From: Apophysomyces variabilis
Lineage: Eukaryota; Mucoromycota; Mucoromycetes; Mucorales; Mucoraceae
Length of the DNA stretch: 64,000 nt
Reading direction: 5' to 3'
Assembly: GCA_002749535.1 (NCBI GenBank)
Contig: MZZL01000384.1
Span: 255,410 to 319,409 of the forward strand
Shown here: in pieces, positions 33,737 to 54,006 of the stretch
Numbering within the stretch: the stretch's first letter is position 1
Layout: each line of letters opens with the position of its first letter
The notes under the pieces: model-generated
Databases searched by the model: none
Seen by the model: only the letters and a program-made list of their open reading frames with translations
Told to the model about the DNA's origin: nothing
Program-made: the position numbers and the translations under genes

Positions 33737-35257
33737 ATACGTTGAATTGCTACTATAATAAAAAACATGACAGCTGCCTTGTTTTTGTGAGCCAAATATA
33801 TCTCTTGATGTGTAGGACAATAATGGAGATGAACAAGCTGTATAAATTCACAATAGTTACTGTGTGATAAAGTCTTGCATTCAGTAGCAATAATGAAAAT
33901 GGAACGATTAACTACAGTTCCGCAGGGCTTAGATAAGATCTGATTTTGAACAACACTTAATCAAGCGCTCATCATATATCTTGCTTTAATCATACACTCA
34001 AGCAAGTCTACTGGCATTGTCAATGGCATACTTTGATATCCAAAGATTCCGATTGGGTTTTTGTCATCTAATGGAAAACCAGATGTTAATTTGAAAGACG
34101 AAACCGGGATAATGTAGAACAGTGCAATTATATGCCCCTATTCCTTTTCACTGGATTCATGCAGTAAAACATACGGCTATTTTCCTTGATAGATAGATCA
34201 CCTATTTCCATTTGCATAACCAATGTTAATCATGAATCTGAGTATAAACTTGCCTATACGCAAAATTGAGAATGGGATTCCTCAATAGATGATTCTGCCA
34301 TGACTGTATTTCCTGAAGGTCTTCTTTTCTTCAGGGAATACATCCCGGACAGCTTTTATGCAAGCAGTGATTGATAAAGACCGCTTTTATTCGCCGTATC
34401 TGATGTCGCCCATTTTTGGCAGATCAATGGCATGGTCGCTTTGTACCTTTACTGGTTACACAGACAGCCTAGGCCAGAAATGGAGGGTGAGCTGGAAAGA
34501 AGGCAGAAAACGTATTTCCGAAAGATGCGCAGAATATTTCGACGACATGATTGCTGAGCGCGATGACAGCCTCGATAAGATGGTTCGCAAAAACCTTATA
34601 GATCAGTCGCATGCGATTGATAAAAGTTCCTACCATAGATTGAGCTTGCCGATCAATGTAATAGGCTGACTATAATAAAAATATGTATAAGAACAATTAC
34701 AATTTGCAGTTCCGTAATGTTTAATATACACATGTATAAGGACTATTTTTTACGTTGACAACCGTTTGCAATAAAAAAAAGTTCAAGGAGGGAAGACAAC
34801 AGAAAGAAACTTATCATTGAATATGAAATATCTATTTGTAGAAAAGTATTAATCAGTGTCTCATGAAACTAGCAGAACTTATTATGAATATTGACAACCA
34901 GACAAACAGGACAAAAACTGAGGATTGAAAATCCTAGCATGCAATCTTAGCAGGGTTCGCTCGACATAACCTCAATATGATGTCGGACGGCTTCATTCAT
35001 TATCACTCGTGCAGTCACAAAAATGGGCATTGTGACACCGCTTGGAATTTTCGGGAGATGCCGAAGCTGTTTCTTTGTCATGGTTGATCGCTCTCATGAG
35101 ATTGGTCATGCTTTGGCAACAAAACATGATATTGAGAAGGACCGTTTAAAATCATTATTATTTCAGGCAACCATACTGGTTGGCAATATCACCTCAGAGA
35201 AGCAAGGTGCTGGAATGAAGCTGTCAAAAATACAAAAAAGAATAGGAAGTTGACTCC
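33737..35257. other. Intergenic with one orphan frame
   Basis: A + strand frame at 34358-34669 encodes 103 residues with no recognised family. It might be a small gene but lacks support. Another frame at 35023-35253 reads SHEIGHAL, which mimics a HExxH zinc motif, but the surrounding sequence is not a protease. The rest is AT-rich. Confidence 0.35.
34358..34669 (+). CDS. Hypothetical small protein (weak support)
   Basis: An open frame of 103 codons from ATG 34358 to TGA 34669. The protein mixes aromatic and charged residues evenly, with a helical, charged second half (ERCAEYFDDMIAERDDSLDKMVRKN) that looks more protein-like than neighbouring frames. The product is not recognised and no splice partner was found. 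It could equally be chance or an eroded fragment of a larger gene. Confidence 0.25.
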   Translation: MQAVIDKDRFYSPYLMSPIFGRSMAWSLCTFTGYTDSLGQKWRVSWKEGRKRISERCAEYFDDMIAERDDSLDKMVRKNLIDQSHAIDKSSYHRLSLPINVIG

Positions 35258-38200
35258 ATGTCTCCAGATATTTCTTTAGAAGAACAATTGACTTCACGTC
35301 TGCAACAACTCAGAGTAGCCAAAAATGCGGAAGAAACTGTTGAATTGCCACAACATCAGACTAGTCAGGAAGCGTTTGTTGATGCTTGTTTGAACATGCT
35401 CATTACCATACAAAATGCCTTACTCTCCGTCATTATGACCGGCGGTAAGTTAGTCTTGTTCTCCTAGAATCCAAGCTGATTGGGGAGTTATCTTTCATTT
35501 CTATTCCTCAGAGAACCAAGCTGTATCAGACAAAGATATCCTCGGAGTAAGAGATCTGCGCTTAATACACACCATGTTGCAAGTTATTGTATCCTGGGGT
35601 CTTTATCCATGTTTTCTACCGGGAGTGGGCGTGCCTCTTTCGAAACGCGTAAAATCCGGTTATACCAATCACGGTAAAAATTCTCTTTTCCCTTTTTAGC
35701 GCCATCATCCTTTCCGAATGTTATACTTAGTGCAATCCGATGATAGAGCTGCTTACTCGTGTCGATGACGAGAATGACAAACTTGCTCGAGATCATTTAT
35801 CTTTCTCAGATAATACACGCCGACTAATATACTATACAATCCAATTGACAGACCTTCTATTGAAAAGTCATCAAGTCTCAGCTGCAAAAGGCTATACTAC
35901 AGCGGCATCGATTATCATGGCACGGCATTTGCCAGATTTATTTGCTGCCTTATTACAACTGGCTTACGCTCCTATTACCGGAGCAAAATCAGTAGCCAGC
36001 GCAACTGGATTAATGCCGATGAGTCCAGCGGATATGGGAAGATCCGTAGCGTCGCAATCTGTACCTACTGGGACTTCTAGGGAGGAACGTGAAAAATGTG
36101 CACGTCTCTTCATGTGGCTGTTTGAGAGGTATGTGTATAGGAAATACTTGTTGTTTATTAGTAGGGTGTAATCCAATTGAATAGATCCGATACTTATCGT
36201 ACCATGGAAGCACTGTTGCTTCTCCTAGGTACTTCGCCATTGCATCCCGTGCCACAATGGCTAAGGAATATTTGCGGTCGTTTCTTGTCGCGGATACTTT
36301 TAAGACCAAACGGCGTAGCTATTGTTCTTGAGTTCACGATTGGTGGTGTGGATCAAGGTAGTTGCAATTGTTATGGATGCCATTCCCCCATCATATTAAA
36401 TGTTTTGCATAGTACAACTACCTCAGCTGGAGAAGGTAGCCAAGCTGATTTTATCTGTTCCACAGCAAATGCCATCGGTAGAAGTATGCTGAAATCAAAC
36501 TATACATTACAAGAAGTAACCAGATTCTTTTCAGAGTTACTACGGTTTAATTGCTCCTCAGCTTCTCATTTTGCTGAAGGAGGAAGTGCACAGCAAACAA
36601 CAATCACCTAAGAGTCAGGCAGTGACTTTTCTTATTGGCCGAATGATTACCAAACACACCAGCTTAGCTAAAGAGTATATTGTGGATCAGATCGTCGGGC
36701 CGCTATTAAAGCACTGGAATCAGGAGGAATATGCAACAGAAGACAAGGCTGGCTCCGGAATGGATCCACAAGCAATGACTGAAGAAGACGTGTACACTAT
36801 GTTACATACTCTACACAACGTTATGGTCGGTGGCGAGCCGTCACCTATCGTGATCCAGACATTTCTAGCTTCCTCTATCCCTCCACTGTACCATTTGTAC
36901 GAATATACCGTTCAATCGAAATCAGGGCTTCGGGAGACGGTACTAGATTTGCTCATGACTTACTTTCGGATCATGACACCAAAAGAAGTGATTGATGATC
37001 TTAAAAAGATACTATTTGATAAAAGGGATTTCAGTGGTGCAAGGGTAGCCTATTTTGCACCAGGCGCCACGGGAGGCGTTTCCGTACGGTTACGAAGGTA
37101 AGGCCGTTGGTATTTCGTGATTAGGGTTGCTGAGCTGAATTAGAGAGCCGCAAGTGATTGCTGGCAATCAATTGCCTGTCGACACCCAACTAGTGATTGA
37201 ATTTCTTCGAGCTGTGGATAATGCTGACTTGTGTGGCGATTTCTTCATCTTCCTTTTGAACGAATATTCTTCCTCACAAACCATATCTCGCTATGTAGAC
37301 CCAAAGATGTAGGTTTGATCTGTAAGCCTGATAGAAAGATGACTTACGTGGTAACGTCAAGTATGTTGATAACGCTTCATCTTATTATGGGCATGTTGGA
37401 TACACAAGGACCTGAGATATTGAAGAAGCCTACACAAGTGATCGCATTTGCGAATAATATAGTGGCCGAATATGCGGATCGCATGAACAAACGAAAAAAA
37501 AAGAACGAAAAGCGAGAGGACGTGAAGTTTTCCGATTTGGCAAGCATTGTATCTGAGGATGATCGGGAGGTCAATGATAATGCATACGATGAGACATTTT
37601 CTGCGGAGGATGACTTTGAAGCTTTGGTACTGGCAACGAGTCTTTTGCGAGCGGTGATGCATGGTAAGTTTAGTAGACTATGAAAATGAGTTTTGTTCAA
37701 GAAGATATTAAGGCACAAAGCAGAGAACGAAAATTTAGACCATCAAGCTACTCAGCTGTTTGAATCTGTTTTGGGACCTTTGAAGCAATTGGAATCACAT
37801 CCATTGCAGCCAGTTCAAGAATCTGTGCATGAAATTATATTGGCAATTACTTCTTATTTATCTTCGCAACGATTATCAGGGAAAAAGGACAAGGCTGGAT
37901 CAAAGGAAGAAGCTTCTAAAGCCAGATATCGCGACGCCATGAAGAATTTACAGGACGATTTGTTGCCCGTTCGTGCTCATGGCATAGGGATTTTAAAAGA
38001 AATGGTACTTGAAAAAGACCCATTGGTTTCATCGGGAGAAGGTCTGAACACCGTACTGGACTTACTTATACATCTCGTACAAGATGAAGATAGGTGAGAG
38101 TGCATAACTGGAGCTACGTTGGATACACATCATTTAATACCTATCCAGCTTTATTTATCTCAACGCTATTAAAGGTCTTTCAGCACTGACTGATGTTCAT

Positions 38201-38887
38201 GGAAACTTGATTATCATAAAACTAGGCGATATATACAGCGATGAAAACGAGAAACTAGATAACCGACTACGCATAGGCGAAGCGCTATTACAAACGGTCC
38301 AGCGATGTGGGGATGCGTTAAGTAAATATGGTAAGGCAAAAGTAAAGGCGGCCAAAACTGATTGACTGATTTTCGTTGTCCATACAGTAAATGCGCTTAT
38401 CAAGCCACTAGAAACAGTCCTTGCGCGGCGAACAATCAACAAACATCTTCGTGTATCTGCTCTATCTATTATGAGCATGGCATGTCAAACATGCCCCGTA
38501 GCACTTACAGGATTACTTGAAGAGCTGACAACCTGGGTATTGAATATATTAGAGTTTGAGAAAGCGCCTGAAATACGAAGAGGTATGCGTTGGATTCATT
38601 GCTCTCATGTACGGTTTGCGTAACGTGGATGTTCCCTGCTTTTCGCTCTAGCCGCGACTGTATTGATCTTATCCCTATTCCGTGGAATGGCTTCCGAGAC
38701 TTTGTATGATTTTCCTGTGACTAATTTACGACGAGCCTACCGTACATTACGCTACATTGAGGATACTGACCCAGACGAACTGACAAGGTATCAGGCCAGA
38801 GTAGCGTTGAGCGACTTGGACATGATCATGCGGAACGAAATATTTCAAAAGCAGGAATCTTTTTTTAAAAATAGCAGTAGCACATAA
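35258..38887 (+). CDS. RTP1: RNA polymerase II assembly/import factor RTP1 (TANGO6 family)
   Basis: A large HEAT/ARM-type protein in about ten exons. Start ATG 35258 (MSPDISLEEQLTSRLQQLRV) and stop TAA 38885-38887. Family-defining parts are visible: VIVSWGLYPCFLPGVGVPLSKR (conserved RTP1 region), the helical repeats around LFMWLFERSDTYRTMEALLLLLG, and the C-terminal RTP1_C domains, LQDDLLPVRAHGIGILKEMV, NAIKGLSALTDVHGN, HLRVSALSIMSMACQTCP and RTLRYIEDTDPDELTRYQAR. In yeast Rtp1 helps assemble and import RNA polymerases; the animal homologue TANGO6 is linked to Golgi organisation. One junction (about 35675-35735) has no clean in-phase splice pair by eye and needs transcript data. Otherwise the gene looks complete. 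Confidence 0.88.
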
Positions 38888-41800
38888 TACCAAAAGTTTT
38901 AACCAAAAACATAATTCAGCAAACATAAATTCGGATTTCCTGTTGGCGTAAGATATTTAGAGACGGGCGTATGTAACCTATAAATGAACGCATTCTTAGT
39001 AGGATGGGTATGATGTAATATTATTTCAGGCGATTCCGACGGAATTACCATGACAAGGAATTGCAGTTACTTTCAGTGATGACTTTGCATACATACAAAT
39101 AACGCTATTTATGGCACTGGCCATCAGTAATGTAGGAGCAACTGTACCATTTCTGCCGTTCTGCATAGATCTGACTTGAACAAAAAACGGCCAACTGCAT
39201 ATTTTGATGTTTTACAAACATAAAGAAATCAGAAGAGACGTTCAGCTGCGTCTTTACTATCCTAGACGACCGATGGTTATCCCAAACAATTGCTATATTT
39301 GGGAAGCGATGAAAAGTTTAGGAGAAGTGCTGTTGTGTTTTGAAACTCGAACAAAATGCGTTGATATGGCAGTTTAGTGTTTAGAGGCTTTAATGTAACG
39401 CTTGCCCAAATACACTTGCATCGGCTAAGGATCGGCGTATCATTCCTTTCACCGTTCGTTTAAGAAAGAAATTAGATGTCGTGCAAGTTTTCCATTCATC
39501 ATCAGACCCGTTATCTCTGACATTCTATCAGTGAAAAAGCTAATCTAAAATTGAGTTGTTGTGCGCGTCTTGTTAATTATTTCTGATGTAACAATGCTTA
39601 GCTCCTGAGATTTGTATCACCAGCAAATCGTTTTCTTTTTCTATCGTGAGCGGGAGGGTGGCCCCTCACTTGCTTGGAAAGGCTCTGTGTATTTTTTCCC
39701 TTTTTGTTTCTTCTTTTTATGGAGCAGAGTGCGCAGATGGCGCGAACAATTGCTCTATCAAATCTGCGGGGGATGGTTCGTCCGTATTTCTATAACAAGG
39801 TGCGATTGGTCTACAGGGCTGAAGAACGTTGATCGAAGCAAAGGACTTAGTATAAGTGGAGAATAGTTGACTGGAAATGTTAGGTTACTTACGAGTGATC
39901 TAATGGATTGTGACCTTCGTATAGCTTTTTGATGTGTACCAGCGGAGAAGTTTGTTTGTGGGTATGGTTCATGAAGAAGTTGTTGTTCGGATAGGACGGA
40001 GGGCAGCTTGAATTGTTTGTTCTTTAGTGGAGGACTGGGAATAAAAAGGTGGGATCAGCTGTGTACATAAACGGATGACACGCACGTTTGAAAATGTATT
40101 CCGCCTGCGGATATTTGATTCATGCGTATTGCGAGCTGCGCGGTTTCGTGAACAGGTTTTATTGCCCTTGGTGAGCCGACACGTGAATTATCTATCCAAT
40201 TTTCTTTTTACCTTGAGTGTGGAGTTGAACTTGGACTGATGCAGCAGAAAGCGCTCTATCGTACATCCTGACCCGGCATACTCCGACAGATTAATCGTCA
40301 AGCTCCCAATAGAAACTACGTCTTTGCCACCACCCTGTTCCTGGAACACTTCGAGTTTCAGCTCGCAAGATCCTAGGAGATGCTGTTTGCTGACAACTAG
40401 TTGTGTTACGGTATTAACGGGATGGTTCCAACGAACGCAATGGTCCTTTATCGGTATCCTATTTATTTTACAAGAAGTTTACTTCGTTTTTGTTTCTCTG
40501 ACCAACTCATTATTACCTCGCTGTCGAGCCGTTACTATGGCAATGTTTTAATTTCCAAGTAACAAAGAAAAGACCGCTAAGGAGTGGAACGTTAACAAGA
40601 TCGCGTATGGTTAGGTCAATCGCAAAGTCCACCTTGCGGTGTTTGGAGACAAAGAGATTGGTCAACGGCATTTCGCATAGAAATGAGGAAAAGACAAAGA
40701 GTATGAAGAAAAAAATGGACAGTGAGCCTTTAAAAGAGGAGAGAGGAAGAGAGACGAAAAAAGAAAGCAAAGCTGAGCCAAACTATATTCAATAAAGTCA
40801 ACTGACATTGGCCGAGGTAACCATTATGAAAGAAAAGGTGCGACAGTTATGCTTCGCTAGTGAAAACTATCTGGTTCCAAGATGACAACACCTCTTTATT
40901 AATATGGGTTTATTATTGCTTTATTAGTATGTTTATGGATGCAACTTATTGTCTTTGCGCTCCAAGCTTTATTTAGTGACATATGTTATCGAAGCTTACA
41001 TCGTCCCGGATTATTGCCATTCTCGGAAGCGGCAAAACGATTGTTTCAACTTCCGCAGAGATACACATCGCTCAGCGAGCACTTGCGCACTTTCCGTAAC
41101 TCCATATCGTAAACAGCAATCATTCGTTCTAATGACTTACTAATACCCATCCAATATAAAACTTTCTCATTATTGCAGAAGTGACTGAAGGTCGACTATT
41201 GTTCCACGGCAGATGTTCGGTTAAAGGTTCGCTCTGAACTAAAAGCGATATGGACAGCAAAGGCTATCTCGTGAAAATCCCTGACAATCTCTGTAGTATT
41301 CGTGCCTTTGTCTCACAGTCAACGACGGGGCTTCTGACAATTGGTGACTCCATCATGAGCACTTGGTGGCACTTGTCTGTATTACAAATGGATGCCACAG
41401 ACTGACTTTACTGACAACGATCCTGTCTTAAATGGTAATATTATACTGTTTATTGAAATTTCTTTACGCTACTCTAAACAAATTTTGCGTCCATGCAAGG
41501 ATCAAGTTTGCGCTAAAATGAATATAAATAAGCGTCATTAGTAAGTGGATTATGGGGAAACGTATTTTGCTTATCTCAACTTGGTCCTCCGGTGGACACA
41601 AAATTCATTCGAGCAGCGTAAAAATATGTTCATGGTTAGTAAATGGAAGGATAGCTTGACATCTTTTTTACTTACCCCCGAAGGGTGTTCCCGTGGGGAC
41701 GGGGACCTACGCCGCACCTTGGCCAGGTGGGTCGTGGTGGAAGAAAAAATTTGATGGCGCAGAATTGGCCATGTTATATGTAGCACTGCAGAGGACTTGA

Positions 41801-43039
41801 GGCGATACTGCGTATGGCGGGCCTTGTAGTGAGGCACAACAAAGAATAAATTTAATTCTGTATGTACATACATTAAAAAGTACTTATTTTATAAAAGTAG
41901 GAGCACTGAAAAGCCAGTGACGGTTCGGAACAGAGGTCGTGCAGGCTAAATAGATAAACAACAAATATAGGTACGTTGATATATGGTATAATAGCATTTT
42001 TTTTACCGAAAGAAGATAAAAAACCATAAAAGCGAGAAAAAAGAAGGACTATGTCGATAGAAACTCAAAGATTACGAAGAGGATAGATCAGAGAGAGGAA
42101 AGAAAAGAAAATTTCGGATGCGGTGTTTGAAAGAGAGGATAACTGAAAAAAAAATAGAGGTTTTCCTTTAAATACTGTTTTCGTTGGATCTAGCTATATT
42201 ATAATAGGAAACAATTAACGGGATTAGACTATAGTTTGTAACAAAGACTCTCATGCATCTGACAATGAGCTAAAAACTAGAAGCAGGCCAGAATATCAAA
42301 AGAGAGGAAACTAATAGAACAGTTACTGAACTAACAACAACCTGACCTCTGCTTTTTAAGATAGGACGTTACCAGAAGATATGGATCTCTTCAGGATTAG
42401 AGCAAGAATTTGTCGTCAAGCATTTCGGATCTAAAATAAGACATAAAGTCCCCTTGTTTGTTTATCAATAACAAGTCTAGTATATAATAAGGAAAACAAA
42501 GAATAGAAATGCATTAAAAAATTGTATACCCCATATAACCTTCAGGACTTATCTAAAAGCTTTATACGAGAGAGCGATGGAAAGTGGATCTAATAGATAA
42601 TAAAAATCATCTGAAATAAAGTTGAAATTTTGGACGGCATTATTGCTTCATGTTAAGCATAACTCTTACACACACGATATTGACAAGGAATGGATTCTGT
42701 CAAGGGATAAAAATATTACTTTTCTTTGTCATATACATAGAAGATCAATGGTTACCAAAGGTATAATATATGCATATTATCAATATAACGAGCGTTGATG
42801 GAATATCTTGATAATATGTGCTCCACCAATAATAACGTGCTTCCATTAACAGTGAGTTTCGTTATCTTGGAATACCGACTACTGCACCTTTTTTCTAGTT
42901 CAGAGCTCTGTTTTGGGTGGGGAGTTCACTAGGCACTGCATTGGTTATGTCATTGGAGACAGAACTAGAGTCATTGCTGTTCGTTAATGCAAATACAGGA
43001 ATGTGGTTGGCGTCAAAAAAAGAAAGTAGAAGAAGAAGA
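38888..43039. other. 4.2-kb gene desert
   Basis: The longest gene-free stretch of the window. All frames are short, and none shows a known domain. The section 41900-42850 is very AT-rich and purine-biased on the + strand. A compact GC-rich patch with a hairpin lies at 41683-41750. The right end leads into a transposase relic, so part of this stretch may be old mobile-element DNA. No tRNA or rRNA signature was recognised. Confidence 0.4.
41688..41705. other. GC-rich hairpin in AT-rich DNA
   Basis: TTCCCGT (41688-41694), a GGGG loop, and ACGGGGA (41699-41705) form a seven-pair stem with one G-T wobble. It sits in a locally GC-rich patch (41675-41750) within AT-rich desert DNA. Function is unknown. 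Confidence 0.3.
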
Positions 43040-43517
43040 GGAGAAAAGAATTGGGTCATCAAAATGGATTCACATGGAAACCTTTAAGTGGCACTAGGGA
43101 AAAGGGCGGGCTCTTTGTGTGTTTGTCAAACAATGTTGTGTACGAAATTCTGCCTGCCAAAAAAACTTCGTCTATTAGGCAATCACAAAAGATTCGATCG
43201 ACACGGAATGAACGGTTATTATCTTGTCATGGATAATGCGCCCATCCATACACCAGTCAAAGTTAAGCAGTTGGTCGAAGAAAGAGGATACAAATGTCTC
43301 TATCTTTCTCTCTACTCTCCCTTTCTCAACCCAATAGAAGAGTTTTGGGCCAAAGTGATGGCTGGGGTAAGAAGGGAGTCCTTACGAGTTGACGATAACC
43401 TTGAAGAGCGTATTGGTTCAAGCAGCGCGAAAAGTAAAGCGCTCAGACTGTCAAGAATGGATCAGACACGCTGAGAGCTTTTTACTTAGATGCAAAAATA
43501 GAGAACCACTTCTTTAA
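43040..43517 (+). mobile_element. Tc1/mariner-type DDE transposase relic (C-terminal half)
   Basis: The + strand encodes the end of a DDE-superfamily (Tc1/mariner, IS630-related) transposase. The second catalytic Asp is in GYYLVMDNAPIH (about 43220-43255), and the third acidic residue is in SPFLNPIEEFW (about 43315-43350), with the usual spacing. KCLYLSLYSPFLNPIEEFWAK is diagnostic. Near 43415 the frame shifts: the continuation VQAARKVKRSDCQEWIRHAE runs in another frame to TAA 43515-43517. Upstream of about 43190 the similarity fades and the first catalytic Asp and DNA-binding domain were not found. No terminal inverted repeats were fixed. The relic cannot transpose itself. Confidence 0.8.
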
Positions 43518-44982
43518 ATAAACTCGTCTTACTGTGGTTTGAAACAAACTATCTCAGTGATTATGAACATGGACACGACTTTACGCAAAGAAGGGTAGTC
43601 TGACCGCAAATATTTTCATCCAATCATGCAACAGCATTTTTTGGACTCCTCAAAAACTTCTGAATCCCAGTCCGCAAATAAAAAATAGAAACACGCAGAC
43701 ATATAGGGAAAACACAGTAAATAAGTGCTCTTAACTAACTCGAAATTATATCTTAGTTAACAAAGAAGACGATTCTTATTCTGGACGTCCGTTATACGAC
43801 ACTTATCCGTTGTGTTTAATGGCTCTAAAGATAAAGAGATAATATGTTATCCTGCACGATACATGTAGTTCTTTGTCCTATTCCTTCTGTTCACTAGCCT
43901 ATATGGTTAAGTAATTGTTATACTGATGCATCTGCCTCTTGCTATATTTGATAAGCTTTCCTGCTTCTACTGTATGTTTTCGCATTTATTCTAAACCTTC
44001 GGCGTGAAGCTTAATACTATTCACTTCTTAGTATGCGCGATGGATACGCAGTTCTCTTTGAGCCCGCTATTTATCTATTGGCATCAAAGCTAAGCTGATT
44101 TGGAGTTATTTTTCAGCATTCAGTAACATATAATTATTATGGTGATTTGACCGTGAAAACAATATGTTGATGTAAAAACAAATGCCAGCATATTGCAATT
44201 GCTCAATCCGTCACCGATACATGAGGTAATATAACCCAATCCATTACTAATTACCAAATAAACAGCAGGATCATTTTGCAGTGCGATTTGTGACACAAGT
44301 AGATGCAATAGTCAATTGACAGCCTTGGTATTGAATCCATAGGATAAGAGTAAGGGTTTTTTTTTGGATACAGACAGACCAAAATAATCCATCAATTGGA
44401 AAGCTAATCAGTGATATTTTGCTATGAGAGTGTCTATGTGTGTACAGCATTTGGTTGGCTCGTGCAGAAAGATAAAGCAGACCGTGGCAGAATAGTTTAT
44501 GCTATCAAATAGGGCTCGTCAGATAGTAAACGACGCTTGTCAATGTTACTCTGTTTATAAGCTTACTGCTTGTAAAATTTAGATAATCAATTTCAACTTC
44601 TACTTAATCTTAGTTATACCATATAGCATTTGTCTTGGTCGGAAAGTCAGGTTACGTAGAATATATGACAAAGCATCCTACTGCATGTTCCCCACTGAGA
44701 GAAAGAGCAAAGTTGCACGTGTCCCACCGAACTGCTGCCCCGGACGATCCAACAATATCCGGAATGTTTCATAGCCGTATCACTTGTCGTCATCCAAGCA
44801 ACTGCAGTCACACTCATTCCGAGCCAAACAACGATGAATTGCTGCGAAATGTGGCCGCTGTCAACTTTTGTGTCTTATTCTCTTGCTTCCTTCTGATCAT
44901 ACCTTGTTTTGTCGATCGTTGACTCGTCATTGCAATCGAGAACCAAATTTGAGAGCAATTGCGACACAATCGCCAGACCACG
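43518..44982. other. Intergenic; PRP8 promoter at right end
   Basis: No supported gene. Three short frames exist but have no domains. A CACGTG palindrome lies at 44716-44721, about 262 bp upstream of the PRP8 start. Relic transposon arms may occupy the left part but are not recognisable. Confidence 0.35.
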
Positions 44983-52513
<7,531 letters not shown>

Positions 52514-54006
52514 AACACGAATTCTGGTTTATTTTGGTTTTCTTTCTTTGTTTTATTACCAAATAAAATTAGTAAAAAATAGCTGATAACTGTATTAGAG
52601 TGGATGATAAATCGCTAATAATTGGTCAGTTCCGGACATATATAACTTGTCAGACGGATGCACGAGAAGTCATCCTTAGAATTGCATGAATGAATTTTCC
52701 AGGGCATGACGGGCGGATTTTTGTCGTGGTTACCTACCATTTGCGGTATGAACCCAGATTCTGCAAGCTTTGGCCATAGCCCGTTTCCACTTCCGCTTGC
52801 GAACATATAGCCGGATCAACACCGACGTTCATACTCAAATGTTTTGATCCGCTATCATCCGTGTCCCTTTTTTCTTCTCCGGCTTGCCGCTCTGTACTAT
52901 ATTACCTGAATTGTTATCTTCAGAGTGGCCTTACATGCTCTTATTCTATGCAATTTTTTTTATTCTTGCGCAGTTCTCTGATTCTGATCTTTACTGTGGT
53001 CAGTCAAGCCACAGCGCCGTGTCTGTTAACTTGCCAAAGCATATATTTCACGTACGAGATCAGACCAGATATAGGACGATGAACAACGATTTATGTAACT
53101 AACCATTTCCGCGTCGTCCAGACATATGATCGCTGAGTCAATTGTATCATCCGATTTGTTAATAATAGCGAATTTCTGTTCACATAAAATGGCAGCCTTT
53201 ACCTATGATCCTCCGATGGGATATTTCAGTTGAGAAAATCACGCTTAAATTGAGCTAAAAACTGCAAGAAACTTCTGCTTCTCCAAAAGTTAAAGCCAAG
53301 GTAAGGGTTACCATAGGGTCGCTGTTCCATTTGACACGTCCTACAATGTAATACAAATTTGTTAACGCTTATATGTTTCCTGGATACAGTGTGGCTCACG
53401 CCAACAAAAAATAAAGAAAACAAGGGTTGCCAAGTAGATAATGGGATTTTGTCTATGGAGACCGGCCCATCATCGTCAAATCCTAAATCGGATTCGATGG
53501 CTAATTATGCGTTTGATATGGTCAAAGTTTTTTTTCCTATAGCTTGAGTCTTTGTCAGCATGCTGAGATCTAAAGGTGATTAGAAAGGGAGGGATGGTAG
53601 GTGCACGCGTGCGTAACTCCAAAGTGTGTGGGAATTGAGGCTTGGATGCTGATGAACAAGCGATTAAGTTTCATTTTGTGCGTGTTTGTCAATCATCGGG
53701 GGCCGAAGGATATCGCGCAAATCAGCCAAAAAAGACTAGAGTGCAGCAGTAAAGGGAAAAGTCGACGAAGAGGGATGTCATTGTCGGACGTTCTGATGCA
53801 TAGCAAATCTTCATGTGATTGTCCATTGTTATTATCCTTGTACGCCCTTTTTTCCTAACGCGACGCTCCGACCGGGAGCTAAAAAAAATGAATGGGAATA
53901 AAAAGAGCGCCTCTTCATAAAAAAAATGGCTATTTGACTATTGTATTCTTCCTTTCTCTCTTCTCCTTCCTCTTTTCTATTAAGAAAAAACTTAGTACTA
54001 TTTAGT
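52514..54006. other. Intergenic between PRP8 and long-chain acyl-CoA synthetase
   Basis: No gene is supported; frames up to 85 codons lack domains and splice partners. The final 70 bp (53935-54005) are strongly C/T-rich, typical of a fungal promoter/5' UTR directly before the synthetase ATG. Confidence 0.4.

Noticed and set aside
32759..33820. 353-codon minus-strand frame opposite RPL3
   Set aside because: It is a shadow produced by the biased codons of RPL3 on the other strand.
35023..35253. HExxH-like zinc motif (SHEIGHAL) in a short frame
   Set aside because: The motif stands alone; the rest of the frame has no metalloprotease features or third zinc ligand context.
44635..44922. 95-codon + frame before PRP8
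   Set aside because: It falls in the PRP8 promoter region, shows no domain, and ends before the PRP8 start without a usable splice link.
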